15,683 bases of DNA from Natrialbaceae archaeon Tc-Br11_E2g1 (GCA_001564255.1 LKNC01000027.1:1-15683); one strand, 5' to 3'; positions 7,157-14,193 are shown, counted from the stretch's first letter. The notes: a model not told the origin generated them from the sequence alone. Numbers and translations: made by a program.

Positions 7157-7627
7157 ATGTCCCCTGAACCCTCACTTGCCGAGAGCGTCGACAACCTCGT
7201 CCACGGACCGACTCAGGTACACGACCACGGCGTCGACCTGACGGTATCGGCGATCTACGAGGTCACCGCCCCTGGCCGCCTCGACTTCGGCGGCGACGAA
7301 CTCGAGGACGCGGACCTCGAACCAGTCCCCACCACGCTCCGCGAGCCCGACGACGACTACGGCTGGTGGGAGCTTTCGGGTGGCCAGTACGTCATCCAGC
7401 ACAACGAGTTCGTCACCGACGTCGGGGAGCCACTCACCCTCCAGGCGCGCAACGACCTGCTCGCTCGTGGTGGCTCACACCCGACTCTCCGGGTCCACAG
7501 CCACCTCCCGCTGGTTCCACTCTCGGTCGCCGACGGCGGCATCGACATAAAGGAGAACGCGCGGGTCTCGACGCTGGGTCCGGCGATCCCGTCGACGGAC
7601 GACGAACAAGAGGTCGACGTCGTCTAA
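7157..7627 (+). CDS. dCTP deaminase/dUTPase-like protein
   Basis: A 156-residue protein resembling the trimeric dCTP deaminase/dUTPase fold. The N-terminal GPTQVHDHGVDLTVSAIY (17-34) matches the family's Q-x-x-S/G-V-D-L-R-L pattern. The central QYVIQHNEFVTD (77-88) and LTLQARNDLLARGG (93-106) occupy the place of the family's strand pair and nucleotide-binding S-S/R-N-S-L-x-R-x-G segment. The next catalytic stretch is poorly matched: I do not find the usual G-W-I-D-x-G-F-x-G-x-L-x-L-E motif, only SVADGGIDIKENARV. Either the enzyme is divergent or it has lost catalysis. The ATG at 7157 fits the upstream TATA-like box. Its stop overlaps the convergent BtpA-family gene. Confidence 0.75.
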   Translation: MSPEPSLAESVDNLVHGPTQVHDHGVDLTVSAIYEVTAPGRLDFGGDELEDADLEPVPTTLREPDDDYGWWELSGGQYVIQHNEFVTDVGEPLTLQARNDLLARGGSHPTLRVHSHLPLVPLSVADGGIDIKENARVSTLGPAIPSTDDEQEVDVV

Positions 7628-8439
7628 CCCGATCCCTCGAGACCATCGAGTAGCGCCCGCACGCGCCCCTCACTGACCGGGTTCGTCGTCACGCCGTTTT
7701 CTTTGAGTGCCGTCCCGACAATTACGCCGTCAGCGCCCGCCTCGAGGACCTCCGAAACCGTTTCGGGCGTTACGCCGCTGCCGACGAACACCGGAACCGA
7801 TCGCTCGAGGTCCTCGACGGTTTCTGCGACCGTCCGCAGATCCTCGAGGCCGGTTTCCTCGCCGGTTCCGGGTCCGGAGACGATCACCCCGTCGGCACGC
7901 CCGCGTTCGACCGTCTCCCGGGTCGCCCGCTCGATGCTCCCCTCACCGACAGGCGTGGCGTGTTTGACGTGGACGTCCGCGAGGATCGAGACGTCGGCTG
8001 CGAGCCGTTTCCGGAGCCGCAGGGTCTCGTGAGCGCGGCCCTCGAGGACGCCCTGGTCGGTCGCCGCGGTTCCCGTGTGGACGTTCACGCGCACGAAATC
8101 GGCCCCTGCCGCGGCGGCGACCGACAGTGCCGCAGCCGCGTCGTTCCTGAGGACGTTGATTCCGACGGGGACGGAGACGGCGTCGACGACCTCCGTGGCG
8201 ACCGCCGTCATATCGGCGACGACGTGTTTGGGCACGTCCTCGGGGTAAAACGGGGCGTCCCCGAAGTTCTCGAGGATCAGGCCGTCGACGCCGCCGGCCT
8301 CGAGGGCGGTCGCGTCCGCTCTGGCCCGTTCGCGGACCGCCTCACGATCGCCCCCGAAGCCGGGTGCGCCGGGCAGGGCCGGCAGGTGGACCATCCCGAC
8401 GACGGGCGTGTCGGTGCCGAAGGGTGTGGTGGGTTCCAT
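7624..8439 (-). CDS. BtpA/SgcQ family TIM-barrel protein
   Basis: A 271-residue protein. The start TPVVGMVHLPALPGAPGFGG is the hallmark of the BtpA family, followed by GVDGLILENFGDAPFY and, further on, FVRVNVHTG and ADVHVKHATPV. The last third contains VFVGSGVTPETV and ADGVIVGTALKENG, the phosphate-binding type of loops found in (beta/alpha)8 barrels. The family is named after a cyanobacterial photosystem I biogenesis factor, but archaeal members have no established role and photosynthesis is irrelevant here. An in-frame GTG at 8445 gives MNMEPTT; the ATG at 8439 is taken as start. No clear TATA box is visible upstream. It is convergent with the dCTP deaminase-like gene. Confidence 0.9.
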   Translation of the reverse strand: MEPTTPFGTDTPVVGMVHLPALPGAPGFGGDREAVRERARADATALEAGGVDGLILENFGDAPFYPEDVPKHVVADMTAVATEVVDAVSVPVGINVLRNDAAAALSVAAAAGADFVRVNVHTGTAATDQGVLEGRAHETLRLRKRLAADVSILADVHVKHATPVGEGSIERATRETVERGRADGVIVSGPGTGEETGLEDLRTVAETVEDLERSVPVFVGSGVTPETVSEVLEAGADGVIVGTALKENGVTTNPVSEGRVRALLDGLEGSG

Positions 8440-8624
8440 GTTCACGGTGTCGAGGCCCGGGTGGACGTACGCTTCGGTCGCATGTCGATGATCGGTGGTG
8501 TCCGTCCACGATCGTCGAGACTCGTTCTCAGTTTACGATCTGGAGTAGCAGGGCAACTCAGGGTTTGAGCAAGTAGTGTTCAGAGTGTGAGAGACGTACA
8601 GTGATGGATACACAGATAGGTATA
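8440..8624. other. Intergenic region, GC-rich to AT-rich transition
   Basis: The 185 bp between the BtpA-family start and the stop of the membrane protein. The composition changes from GC-rich to AT-rich at around 8520-8580. A small dyad CAGATA-7 nt-TATCTG (8613-8631) straddles the stop of the membrane-protein gene and has no T-tract after it on the minus strand. No gene or tRNA is visible. Confidence 0.5.
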
Positions 8625-9389
8625 TTATCTGGAAAATTCTGAAATTAAAAACAAATAGAACGAATAAACTACACTCGTCACGAGAGACGCCCAACTCAAC
8701 AACGGTAGTGCTACCGATAGTAGTTCCACATCGGTGAAAGAGAAGTCATAATACAGTTGGAGAAATGGTTCTGCGATTCCAATCGTCGTGAGTGAGAACC
8801 CATATGCTGCAAGAACCACGACGGATTTCGGGTTCGACTCCCGACAACCCACTGTTGCAAAGAACAGAGCACCTGCTGCCGGTAAGAACGCAAGAAAGCC
8901 GAAGACTATCTTCGTATCCCCCCCAAAGGGACCCGGAGTACCAATGGACTCGCTGCCCGTTTTGAGGAGGGAGAGACCGTCATCTGTTTCGATTACGTCA
9001 TACTGCTCTTGGGCTGACAATCTCTCACCATACGTGAAATCACGTGGTCGTTCCTCATATTCGTCACAGAGTGGCATCCTCTCCTGGCAAAAGGTTGCAC
9101 TGTAAGACGTCCATCCGTCAGCACCGGACGACTGTGTTTCCCCATCTATGGCGTTCTCTACAAGTGTCCGTGCAGTCGGTGAAAGGTCATCTACCGACGT
9201 TGGATTGTCAGTCTGAATAGCGTACTCTTCGACAGTTTCATTGAACGCTTCCGTCGATTCGTGTGCTATCGCGTGCCTTTCAGAACCATCATACGGCCCT
9301 TCGAATAACCAGGGGATACCGATAAAAGACCCAGTCATAAAGGCAAGAACAATCACTGAAGCAACCAATACGGATCTCGTATCATTCAC
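8625..9389 (-). CDS. Membrane protein with extracytoplasmic domain, unknown function
   Basis: A 254-residue protein in an AT-richer segment. Helix 1 is at 7-29 (VLVASVIVLAFMTGSFIGIPWLF). An acidic, probably extracytoplasmic domain follows at 30-157 with Cys101 and Cys108 (TFCQERMPLC), which could form a disulphide. Three more helices lie at about 160-180, 188-212 and 222-250. DLSPTARTLVENAIDGE (68-84) resembles a motif common in haloarchaeal membrane proteins of unknown role (LSPxAR followed by an Ala-Ile-Asp/Gly turn). The start is GTG at 9389, supported by the TATA-like box GCATTTATCG (9412-9421) about 27 nt upstream. Codon use is visibly less GC-biased than in neighbouring genes. I cannot assign a function. 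Confidence 0.75.
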   Translation of the reverse strand: MNDTRSVLVASVIVLAFMTGSFIGIPWLFEGPYDGSERHAIAHESTEAFNETVEEYAIQTDNPTSVDDLSPTARTLVENAIDGETQSSGADGWTSYSATFCQERMPLCDEYEERPRDFTYGERLSAQEQYDVIETDDGLSLLKTGSESIGTPGPFGGDTKIVFGFLAFLPAAGALFFATVGCRESNPKSVVVLAAYGFSLTTIGIAEPFLQLYYDFSFTDVELLSVALPLLSWASLVTSVVYSFYLFLISEFSR

Positions 9390-9411
9390 AATCGTTGACG
9401 ACTTTTGCGTT

Positions 9412-9421
9412 CGATAAATGC
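9412..9421 (-). promoter_or_regulatory. TATA-like box for the 8625-9389 gene
   Basis: Minus strand GCATTTATCG, centred about 27 nt before the GTG at 9389. It supports GTG as a leaderless start. Confidence 0.5.
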
Positions 9422-9544
9422 TTTCTGGTAAACTACTTCTGTACGACCAGTGAGCACGTCCTCACAGCAGGTAGGTCAGCGTCAACTATGTGAACTAATG
9501 TGAGTCGGTGTGATAGATACACCATCTCCATTCCAAGATAACAG

Positions 9545-9576
9545 TCAGCTGCCAACGGCCGGTCGTTGGGAGCTGA
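9545..9576. repeat. 32-nt near-perfect inverted repeat (hairpin)
   Basis: TCAGCT-G-CCAACG, loop GCCGGT, CGTTGG-G-AGCTGA. That gives 12 complementary pairs in two blocks of six, a single G-G mismatch and a 6-nt loop. It is intergenic, about 90 nt past the DCC-family stop in the direction of transcription. Neither side carries a T-tract, so it is not a standard archaeal terminator. It may be a structured RNA, a recombinase site or a mobile-element remnant. Confidence 0.8.
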
Positions 9577-9665
9577 ATCCGTGTCTGTGTGCTCCTCGAG
9601 TCCGAATTCGCTCCTGCCTATGTTTAAACAGCGAGAGAATCCCACCGTTTACGGCGAGGAGGATG

Positions 9666-10082
9666 TCACTCGAGAAACCGTGACTGGACGTCACCGGTCG
9701 GCATCATACACTGATCTTTTTTCCCGAACCACTTGTACCGGCGGGCGGCGACGAAGTCGTAGGCCCAGTCACGGACAGGCCGGGGGACGAACCGGAACGG
9801 CCACAGGAGGGCATAGAGCCCGCCGAGGTGTCTGGCCGTTCGCAGCACAGCCGAGGACTTGACGTAGCTTCGGTCACCCTCGATCAGGACGACCGACTCG
9901 AGGTCGTCCGTCGGGAGGTCGTGCTCTTCTAGGAGTTCCGTCGCGACGTCCGATTGGAGGGACGCGAAGTAGAACTTCTCCGCTGTGTCCCGGGGGACGA
10001 CGAACTGCACGAAGCCGTTACAGAGGTTACAGACGCCGTCGAACAGGAGGATCGGACCGTCGTCGGGTATCTCGACGCTCAT
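9666..10082 (-). CDS. DCC family thiol-disulphide oxidoreductase (DUF393)
   Basis: A 138-residue protein. The N-terminal ILLFDGVCNLCNGFVQFVV (11-29) is the DxxCxxC signature of the family, with Cys18 and Cys21 as the presumed redox pair. KSSAVLRTARHLGG follows at about 74-87, and the family's closing motif RRYKWFGKKDQCMMP lies near 113-127. Members are predicted thioredoxin-like oxidoreductases; the physiological partner is unknown. The length is normal for the family. It is divergent from the idi homologue across a 271-bp spacer. Confidence 0.92.
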   Translation of the reverse strand: MSVEIPDDGPILLFDGVCNLCNGFVQFVVPRDTAEKFYFASLQSDVATELLEEHDLPTDDLESVVLIEGDRSYVKSSAVLRTARHLGGLYALLWPFRFVPRPVRDWAYDFVAARRYKWFGKKDQCMMPTGDVQSRFLE

Positions 10083-10317
10083 CGGCTTGCCGTTCGTTGG
10101 GTGGCTGTACAGTTGAGTATTCCGTCCGATCTCCCCCTCTCGGTCGCGTTCGCTCCCCTCCTCCGGCGGCGTGTACCACCTCGGGGGTGAGCCGGTCGAC
10201 GTCGCCGAGGCTCCGACGACCGTGGAGAAACTGCGTGTGGGCGTCAGGGTCCACGGTGAACGTGGCTTTCAGCTCGGCCGCAGGCGATTTCGGTCTTGCC
10301 AAACCACCACAACGCCC

Positions 10318-10329
10318 GATACTTGTTTG
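10318..10329 (+). promoter_or_regulatory. AT-rich promoter box for the idi homologue
   Basis: GATACTTGTTTG, ending about 25 nt before the ATG at 10354. It is the only AT-rich block at the right spacing. Confidence 0.4.
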
Positions 10330-10335
10330 AGTCTT

Positions 10336-10351
10336 CCCGACGACTGTCGGG
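10336..10351. promoter_or_regulatory. Dyad abutting the idi start codon
   Basis: CCCGAC-GACT-GTCGGG is a perfect 6-bp dyad ending 2 nt before the ATG, where transcription should begin. It could be an operator or a 5'-terminal hairpin. Suggestive only. Confidence 0.35.
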
Positions 10352-10353
10352 GT

Positions 10354-10914
10354 ATGAGCACACGGGACGACGAACCCATCCACGAGAACGCACGACAGAA
10401 CGTGGTCGCGGTCGACGGAGCCGACGACGAACTCGAGGTCGTCAACCGACTCGAGGCCCACACCGGCGACGGGATCCGCCATCGTGCCTTTACCACGCTG
10501 GTCTTCGACCGCGAGGGCAATATCCTGCTGGCCCAGCGGGCACCCGAAAAGCGCCTGTGGGGGACCTATTGGGACGGTACCGTCGCCTCCCACCCGGAGC
10601 CGGGACAGGGACAGGTGGCGGCGACGAGACAGCGCCTCGAGGAGGAACTCGGGGTCGGCCCCGACCAGTACGACGACCTGCGTGTGACCGACCGCTTCGA
10701 GTACAAACGCTACTTCGAGAACGCGGGCGTCGAACACGAGGTCTGTTCTGTCCTCCAGTTGACACTCCAGGACCGCACCCTCGAGCCGGACGAAGAGGAG
10801 GTGGCGGGACTGCTCTGGGTCCCCTACGAGCGTCTCCGGGAGAATCCCGAGTGGTACCGGCAGTTGCGACTGTGTCCGTGGTTCGAGATCGCGATGCGCC
10901 GGGACGGAGAGTAG
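10354..10914 (+). CDS. idi: Type 1 isopentenyl-diphosphate isomerase homologue (Cys-to-Ala)
   Basis: A 186-residue Nudix-fold protein of the type 1 IPP isomerase family, which interconverts IPP and DMAPP for isoprenoid (archaeal lipid) synthesis. The metal-site residues of the E. coli enzyme are all present: His36 and His43 (spacing 7), His80 in ASHP, and Glu127 and Glu129 in EHEVC. Tyr117 (for Tyr104) and Trp176 (for Trp161) are also present, as is the Nudix-like helix RQRLEEELG. The catalytic Cys67 of E. coli (NSVCGHP) aligns with Ala78 (GTVASHP). The codon is GCC, so this is not a misread frame. The family call is firm; isomerase activity is not. The ATG at 10354 fits the upstream AT-rich box. 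It lies 40 bp before cysS, on the same strand. Confidence 0.85.
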   Translation: MSTRDDEPIHENARQNVVAVDGADDELEVVNRLEAHTGDGIRHRAFTTLVFDREGNILLAQRAPEKRLWGTYWDGTVASHPEPGQGQVAATRQRLEEELGVGPDQYDDLRVTDRFEYKRYFENAGVEHEVCSVLQLTLQDRTLEPDEEEVAGLLWVPYERLRENPEWYRQLRLCPWFEIAMRRDGE

Positions 10915-10922
10915 AGAGCATC

Positions 10923-10930
10923 CTTTAACT
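10923..10930 (+). promoter_or_regulatory. TATA-like box for cysS
   Basis: CTTTAACT, about 28 nt before the cysS ATG, in the 40-bp gap after idi. It suggests cysS has its own leaderless promoter. Confidence 0.5.
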
Positions 10931-10954
10931 TCCGCCCACGGGTACGGGTGAGCA

Positions 10955-12424
10955 ATGACCCTGCACGTGACGAACACGTTGACGGGCGAAAAAGAGCCGT
11001 TCGAGCCACAGGACCCCAAAGACGTCTTGCTCTACTACTGTGGCCTGACGGTCTCCGATCCGCCTCACCTGGGCCACGCCCGCTCGTGGGTCCACGTGGA
11101 CGTGATGCACCGCTGGCTCGAGTCCCTCGGCTACGACGTCCGCCACGTCGAGAACTTCACGGACGTAAACGAGAAGATCGTCGCCCGCGTCGGCGAGGAC
11201 GGCGAGAACGAGGCCGACGTCGCACGCGCGTACATCGCACGGACCATCGAGGATATGCGCTCGCTCAACCTCCTCCGTGCGGAGGTATACCCCCGCGTCT
11301 CCGAACACGTCCCCGAGATCATCGACCTCGTGGAGACGCTGGTCGAGGAGGGGTACGCCTACGAATCGAACGGCTCTGTGTACTTCGACGTGAGCACGTT
11401 CGAGGAGTACGGCAAACTCTCGAACCAGGACCTCGAGGAGATCGAATCCCAGGGTGACCCCGACGAACGCTCGGAAAAACGCCACCCCGCGGACTTCGCC
11501 CTCTGGAAAGCCGGCGCGGTCGACCCGGAGGCCGTCCGCGAACACAGCAAGGGAGCTACCTGGGAACGCCCACCGTCGGGCGGGACCTGGGACTCCCCGT
11601 GGGGTGAGGGTCGCCCCGGCTGGCACATCGAATGTTCGGCGATGAGCATGACCCACCTCGGGGAAACGCTCGACATACACGTCGGCGGGCGGGACCTCGT
11701 TTTCCCCCACCACGAAAACGAAATCGCCCAGAGCGAGGCCGCAACGGGACAGCAGTTCGCGGAGTACTGGCTCCACTGTGAGCTGTTTCAGATGGGAGAA
11801 GAGAAGATGTCCTCGAGTCTGGGCAACTTCGTCACCGTCGAACAGGCCACAGACCAGTGGGGCACGAACGTCCTCCGAACGTTCCTCACCGCCGGCTCGT
11901 ACAACAGCCAGCAACTCTACAGCGACGAGACGATCGCCGAGGCCGAAGAACGGTGGGAACGCCTCGAGCGCGCCCACGAGCGCGCGAGCGAGGCCGTCGA
12001 CTCCCCCGACGCGGGAACGAAACTCGAGGACGACGACCTCCGTGAGACCGTCGCCGCCGCCCACGAGGCCTTCTCGGAGGCGATGAACGACGACTTCAAC
12101 ACCCGCGAGGCACAGTCGGCGTTACTCGAGGTCGCGAACGGCATAAACCGTCACGTCGAGGCCGAGGAGTACGATTACCGCGGACTTCGGCAGGCGGTCG
12201 AGGCCCTCGAGGAACTCGGCTCGGTGCTCGGGCTCTCGTTCGGCGAGGAAACCGACGGCGACGTCTCCCTCGCCGGCGAGGTCGCCTCGCTGGTCCTCGA
12301 GGTCCGCGAGACCGAACGCGAGGCGGGCAACTACGAACGGGCCGATGAGTTACGGGACGACCTCGAGGCCCTCGGCATCGAGGTGCAAGATACCGACGAG
12401 GGGCCGACCTATCGGCTTCCGTAG
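10955..12424 (+). CDS. cysS: Cysteinyl-tRNA synthetase
   Basis: A 489-residue class I synthetase that charges tRNA-Cys. The zinc-site Cys29 is in YYCGLTVSDPP. The HIGH motif is HLGH (38-41). GWHIECSAM (222-230) holds Cys227, FPHHENEIAQS (250-260) holds the remaining zinc-site His/Glu, and KMSSS is at 284-288 followed by LGNF. An anticodon-binding helical region follows (about 320-489), ending in the usual ADELRDDLEALGIEVQDT segment. The length is normal. The start begins MTLHVTNTLTGEKEPF, typical of the family, 28 nt after a TATA-like box. The adjacent Cys-rich ferredoxin gene is convergent, with a 37-bp gap. Confidence 0.97.
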   Translation: MTLHVTNTLTGEKEPFEPQDPKDVLLYYCGLTVSDPPHLGHARSWVHVDVMHRWLESLGYDVRHVENFTDVNEKIVARVGEDGENEADVARAYIARTIEDMRSLNLLRAEVYPRVSEHVPEIIDLVETLVEEGYAYESNGSVYFDVSTFEEYGKLSNQDLEEIESQGDPDERSEKRHPADFALWKAGAVDPEAVREHSKGATWERPPSGGTWDSPWGEGRPGWHIECSAMSMTHLGETLDIHVGGRDLVFPHHENEIAQSEAATGQQFAEYWLHCELFQMGEEKMSSSLGNFVTVEQATDQWGTNVLRTFLTAGSYNSQQLYSDETIAEAEERWERLERAHERASEAVDSPDAGTKLEDDDLRETVAAAHEAFSEAMNDDFNTREAQSALLEVANGINRHVEAEEYDYRGLRQAVEALEELGSVLGLSFGEETDGDVSLAGEVASLVLEVRETEREAGNYERADELRDDLEALGIEVQDTDEGPTYRLP

Positions 12425-12461
12425 CTCCCCCGGCTCACCGCACGGTGTGGACCGCCGACGG

Positions 12462-12836
12462 CTACTCGCCGTGGCCCGGGGTGGTCCGTGTGGACTCTCC
12501 ACCCTCGCTGTCCCCGGTCCGTTCGGCGTCCGGCCCGAAGGCGGCCTCGAGTAATCCGGGGACCTCCTCGGGTGTGACTTCGGCGTACCACTCGTCTCTT
12601 GGCTGGATCGTCACCGCAGTACCGGCCTCACTACAGAGTCCGAGACACGACGTCGAGGAGACGGAGACGGTCGACCAGAACGCCGACCGCTCGCGCAGCC
12701 AGTCTTTGATCGCGTCCTCGACTTCCTCGCCGTGGGCGTCGTTACAGCAGGCGTACTCGGCGCTCCGATCGTGCGTGCAAACGAAGACGTGATCGGTCAG
12801 GCCACGACCCTTCTGTTCGTCGGTTCGGCGTTCCAT
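12462..12836 (-). CDS. Thioredoxin-like [2Fe-2S] ferredoxin
   Basis: A 124-residue protein with the Cys pattern of thioredoxin-like ferredoxins: Cys20 (HVFVC), Cys30/Cys31 (EYACC), then Cys64 and Cys68 (SCLGLC), i.e. C-x10-C ... C-x3-C, which would hold one [2Fe-2S] cluster. AVTIQPRDEWYAEVTPEEVPGLL follows, the C-terminal strand-helix of the fold (as in NuoE and Aquifex Fd4). The last 25 residues are a low-complexity acidic tail. It probably passes electrons to a cytoplasmic partner that is not identifiable here. It lies 58 bp downstream of dnaG on the same strand, in a short AT-rich spacer with its own TATA-like sequence. Confidence 0.88.
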   Translation of the reverse strand: MERRTDEQKGRGLTDHVFVCTHDRSAEYACCNDAHGEEVEDAIKDWLRERSAFWSTVSVSSTSCLGLCSEAGTAVTIQPRDEWYAEVTPEEVPGLLEAAFGPDAERTGDSEGGESTRTTPGHGE

Positions 12837-12842
12837 GAAAGT

Positions 12843-12876
12843 AAGTTTGTATTAGAACAACTAGATTGTAAAACTT
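12843..12876. promoter_or_regulatory. AT-rich spacer with promoter and dyad, dnaG/ferredoxin
   Basis: This contains AAGTTT (12843-12848) and its inverted copy AAACTT (12871-12876). On the minus strand TTTTACA (12866-12872) lies about 33 nt before the ferredoxin ATG. It is likely a separate promoter, so the ferredoxin need not be co-transcribed with dnaG. Confidence 0.4.
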
Positions 12877-12894
12877 CGGGTGAGCAACGGCGGC

Positions 12895-14184
12895 TCACTC
12901 GGGTGGGGTCTCGGCGACCTCCCCGATCGCGTACGTCCGGACGCCGGTCGGCCGTTTGGTGAACTGTCCCAGCGAGCGGGCGACGATCCGACCGACGCCA
13001 GCCTCGGCCGCGACGTCGAGTAGCTGCTGGTCGAGGATGCCGTCGAGGACGATCGTCGACGGGGGCTCCTCGAGGCCGACGAGCGTCTCCACAGTTTCGG
13101 CGACGTCGGTTTCGGCCAGAACGTCGCCGTCGTCGAGAAACCGGACCCGATCGGTGCCATCGCGGATGACGGCCTCGACGTGATCGTAGATCGTCTCCGG
13201 CTCCTCGGGCTCGCCGTCTCCGGACGGGTCCGGCTCGTCGGTTGGCCCTGTGTCGCTCGCTTCGGAACCGCCCTCGGGTGGGGTCTCCTCCTCGGAATCG
13301 GGCGCTGTCGGTTCGTCCGCGAGCGGTGCGGGTGTTGCACTCCCGTCGGTCGCGGCGACGGCCTCCCGGGGCGTGTTGAGTCCGGAGACGGAGTCGTAAG
13401 GGACCTTGTTGCGCAGGGCCGCAAACAGCTGGTGGTGGTCGAGGTCCTCGACGGAGTTTCCGGCGGGGGCAAAGGCGACGTAATCGACCTCGCCGACCTG
13501 ACTGAGTTCTTCGAGGATGAGGTCCCCGCCGCGGTCGCCGTCGAGGAAGGCAGTGACCGTCCGGTCGGCCGTCAGGTCGGCGACGGCCTCGGGGACGTTC
13601 GTTCCCTCGACGGCGATCCCGTTTTTGATGCCGTATTTCAACAGCGTGAGCACGTCGGCTCGCCCCTCGACGACGATGATCGCGTCGCTGTCGGCCACAC
13701 GTGGACCCGCGGGCAGCCCCTCGAACTCGGTGACGTCCTCGACGCGGACGTGCTGGCGTACCTCCGCTAGGATCTCCTCGGAACTCATCACCGAGTCGTC
13801 GAAACCCGTCTCGAGGAGCTCTTTCGCCCGTTCGACGAGTTCCTTTCGCTTCGCGGCCCGGACGTCCTCGATCGCGGTGACTTCGAGGCTGGCCCGGCAG
13901 GGACCGACCCGCGTGATCGTCTCGAGAGAGGCAGCCAGCGTCGCCGTCTCGACTTTATCGAGGCTCGTCGCGATCGTGAGATAACCGTGTGACTGTCCGT
14001 GTGTACTCGAGATGTCGACGTCGATGCGGCCGACCTTCTGTGACTGGCGGAGGTCGCGGAGATCGAGTTCGTCGCCGAGGAGTCCTTCGGTTTGCCCGAA
14101 GATCGCTCCGACGACGTCGCTCCGTTCGACCACCCCCTCGGCCGTGACGTTCGCGTGAATGAGATATTTCGACGTGTCTTCCAT
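12895..14184 (-). CDS. dnaG: Archaeal DnaG primase-like protein
   Basis: A 429-residue archaeal DnaG. In archaea DnaG is a stable subunit of the RNA exosome (contacting Csl4) and has weak primase activity. The N-terminal region MEDTSKYLIHANVTAEGVVERSDVVGAIFGQTEGLL is diagnostic. The TOPRIM domain shows Glu173 in VVEGRADVL (171-179) and Asp215, Asp217 and Asp221 in FLDGDRGGD. YVAFAPAGNSVEDL (235-248) follows. A disordered acidic, Pro-rich linker (278-330) separates a C-terminal domain (331-429) ending in GQFTKRPTGVRTYAIGE. The ATG at 14184 gives the canonical start. An AT-rich box at 14265-14273 would leave a leader of about 55 nt, containing a small GC hairpin at 14194-14208. Confidence 0.96.
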   Translation of the reverse strand: MEDTSKYLIHANVTAEGVVERSDVVGAIFGQTEGLLGDELDLRDLRQSQKVGRIDVDISSTHGQSHGYLTIATSLDKVETATLAASLETITRVGPCRASLEVTAIEDVRAAKRKELVERAKELLETGFDDSVMSSEEILAEVRQHVRVEDVTEFEGLPAGPRVADSDAIIVVEGRADVLTLLKYGIKNGIAVEGTNVPEAVADLTADRTVTAFLDGDRGGDLILEELSQVGEVDYVAFAPAGNSVEDLDHHQLFAALRNKVPYDSVSGLNTPREAVAATDGSATPAPLADEPTAPDSEEETPPEGGSEASDTGPTDEPDPSGDGEPEEPETIYDHVEAVIRDGTDRVRFLDDGDVLAETDVAETVETLVGLEEPPSTIVLDGILDQQLLDVAAEAGVGRIVARSLGQFTKRPTGVRTYAIGEVAETPPE

Positions 14185-14193
14185 GGGAGATCC

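Larger units (their letters stand above)
9390..9665. other. AT-richer intergenic segment with hairpins
   Basis: The 276 bp between the membrane protein start and the DCC-family stop. It holds the TATA-like box at 9412-9421, a small dyad GGTGT-7 nt-ACACC (9507-9523) and the long hairpin at 9545-9576. A 70-codon minus-strand frame (9433-9645) runs through it but lacks coding character. No convincing gene is seen. Confidence 0.5.
10083..10353. other. Divergent intergenic region, DCC gene / idi
   Basis: The 271-bp spacer is mostly GC-rich. A minus-strand frame in it reads acidic, protein-like sequence (ELKATFTVDPDAHTQFLHGR) between about 10175 and 10275 but lacks a good start and runs into Arg-rich sequence, so I do not call a gene. 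AT-rich boxes near 10116-10122 (-) and 10318-10329 (+) are candidate promoters. Confidence 0.4.

Noticed and set aside
8598..8610. 13-bp sequence ACAGTGATGGATA shared with 15302-15314, both intergenic
   Set aside because: About two such 13-bp matches are expected by chance among all pairs of positions in a window this size, and the flanks do not match.
8828..8844. A perfect tRNA T-arm look-alike (stem TCGGG/CCCGA around TTCGACT)
   Set aside because: It lies inside the membrane-protein gene. The following AACCCA has no matching acceptor strand 50-70 nt upstream, and no D-arm or anticodon arm is found, so it is not a tRNA and I do not claim it as an attachment site.
9433..9645. 70-codon minus-strand open frame
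   Set aside because: It runs through the long hairpin and lacks coding character, a promoter at proper spacing and any recognisable motif. More likely non-coding.
10175..10275. Acidic, protein-like minus-strand stretch upstream of idi
   Set aside because: No ATG or GTG starts it at a sensible place (only a TTG), it continues into Arg-rich sequence overlapping the DCC gene, and the plus-strand frame in the same register has similar composition. It could be a remnant, but the evidence is too weak.
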